From positions 310,001-374,000 of the forward strand of contig NW_026515521.1 of assembly GCF_014898815.1 (NCBI RefSeq): 64,000 bases of DNA. Direction: 5' to 3'. Each line of letters begins with the position of its first letter. The first letter of the stretch is position 1. The notes below the pieces were generated by a model. The model did not search any database, was not told the origin of the DNA, and was given only the letters and a program-made list of their open reading frames with translations. This DNA comes from Panonychus citri. Its lineage: Eukaryota; Arthropoda; Arachnida; Trombidiformes; Tetranychidae. Positions 63,284-64,000 of this stretch are shown one piece after another. The translations under genes were made by a program, and so were the position numbers.

Positions 63284-64000
63284 CTTGTTCAGGTAAATTA
63301 TATGTGAACGGTGGGCTAACTGAAGGAAGTTCTGTTCACCATGAGTTTAGTTCAATAGATTGAACATTTTGAAAGAAATGAACAAGTTCCACCTTCTCAT
63401 CCACCTCATTTTCATCATGAATCATCAATTGAATTCCCTGTTCAACTTTTGTTGACATTAACTGTTAACTTATCGCTAATAGGATGAGGGCAGAGAATTA
63501 AGTGGAAATTGAAATTGGACATTTAAATATAATTAACTTTTTAAAAGTTTCGAAGGAAAAATTTTCCCTATTTATCGAAACTTTTCAACTCTAATTTCAT
63601 TCTCTTTTTTTATCATGAATTCTGAAGACTCTTCTTCTTTTCAGCAGATTCTTTCTTCAATGGGTTTTTCTTTCAACATTTTTACTTCCCTCAGCATTTT
63701 ACTTCCTCTTCCTTCATTGTCCATCTACTGTCCACTCTCACAGATATATAATATTAGTATATAAATGTTTACTCTCAAAAGGGAAAAGGAAGACTAAAAA
63801 AATTCTCAGAATTTGTCTTCATGATAAGAATCATTTCCTTAGGTTATTATTACTTGGATTCTTCTTGCTTATGAATTTTGACCAATATTGACCAATGAAA
63901 CATTTCCATCAACCTTTTATTATTAGATGAAACTGAACAGTTTCAGGAGATTTTTGAGAAAAATAAAGACTTCATGAAGATAAACATGAAATCGAAGAGA

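Larger units (their letters stand above)
62664..64000. other. Upstream flank of RIPOR
   Basis: The minus-strand frame stays open to 62786, but the added residues are a hydrophobic, low-complexity run unlike the family, so I treat it as untranslated or intronic. A CTCF-core-like motif lies at 62894 and a (CT)n repeat at 63251-63281. Further 5' exons may lie beyond the window. Nothing else is recognised. Confidence 0.45.

Overview
The window is animal nuclear DNA. It is AT-rich, its genes are split by GT-AG introns, and simple repeats (ATC/GAT and CT/GA runs) occur throughout. The proteins recognised are a chaoptin-like LRR receptor, an animal type I fatty acid synthase, an M13 (neprilysin-family) ectopeptidase homologue and a RIPOR/FAM65 protein. 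Together they point to an arthropod, plausibly a mite. The species assignment is inference from protein families and base composition only.

Layout: 2.5-21.3 kb (+) is a chaoptin-like transmembrane LRR protein in two coding exons separated by a 13,984-bp intron. That intron holds a roughly 1.4-kb fold-back element and a promoter-like module. 22.4-25.6 kb (-) is a small two-exon gene for a single-pass membrane protein of unknown function. 28.2-36.1 kb (+) is a full-length but frame-broken animal FAS with four very short introns. 36.8-41.4 kb holds a tandem duplication. Each copy has a TATA/CT-rich promoter and a short ORF, and a decayed FAS fragment lies between the copies. 42.5-49.6 kb (+) is a 19-exon M13 peptidase homologue that has lost its zinc-binding motif. 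50.3-62.7 kb (-) is a RIPOR gene with a 24-nt microexon.

No operon-like or pathway relationship links the neighbouring genes. The most notable observations are two probable pseudoenzyme states. The M13 protein lacks HExxH, and the FAS acyltransferase domain keeps its serine but lacks the histidine and malonyl-binding arginine. A series of single-base frame breaks also occurs, four of which are repaired by restoring one G next to a G or G-run. The duplication next to FAS looks like the remains of a tandem FAS array. No tRNA, rRNA, CRISPR array or prokaryotic feature was seen. All exon structures are manual predictions from splice signals and family alignment and have not been checked against transcripts.
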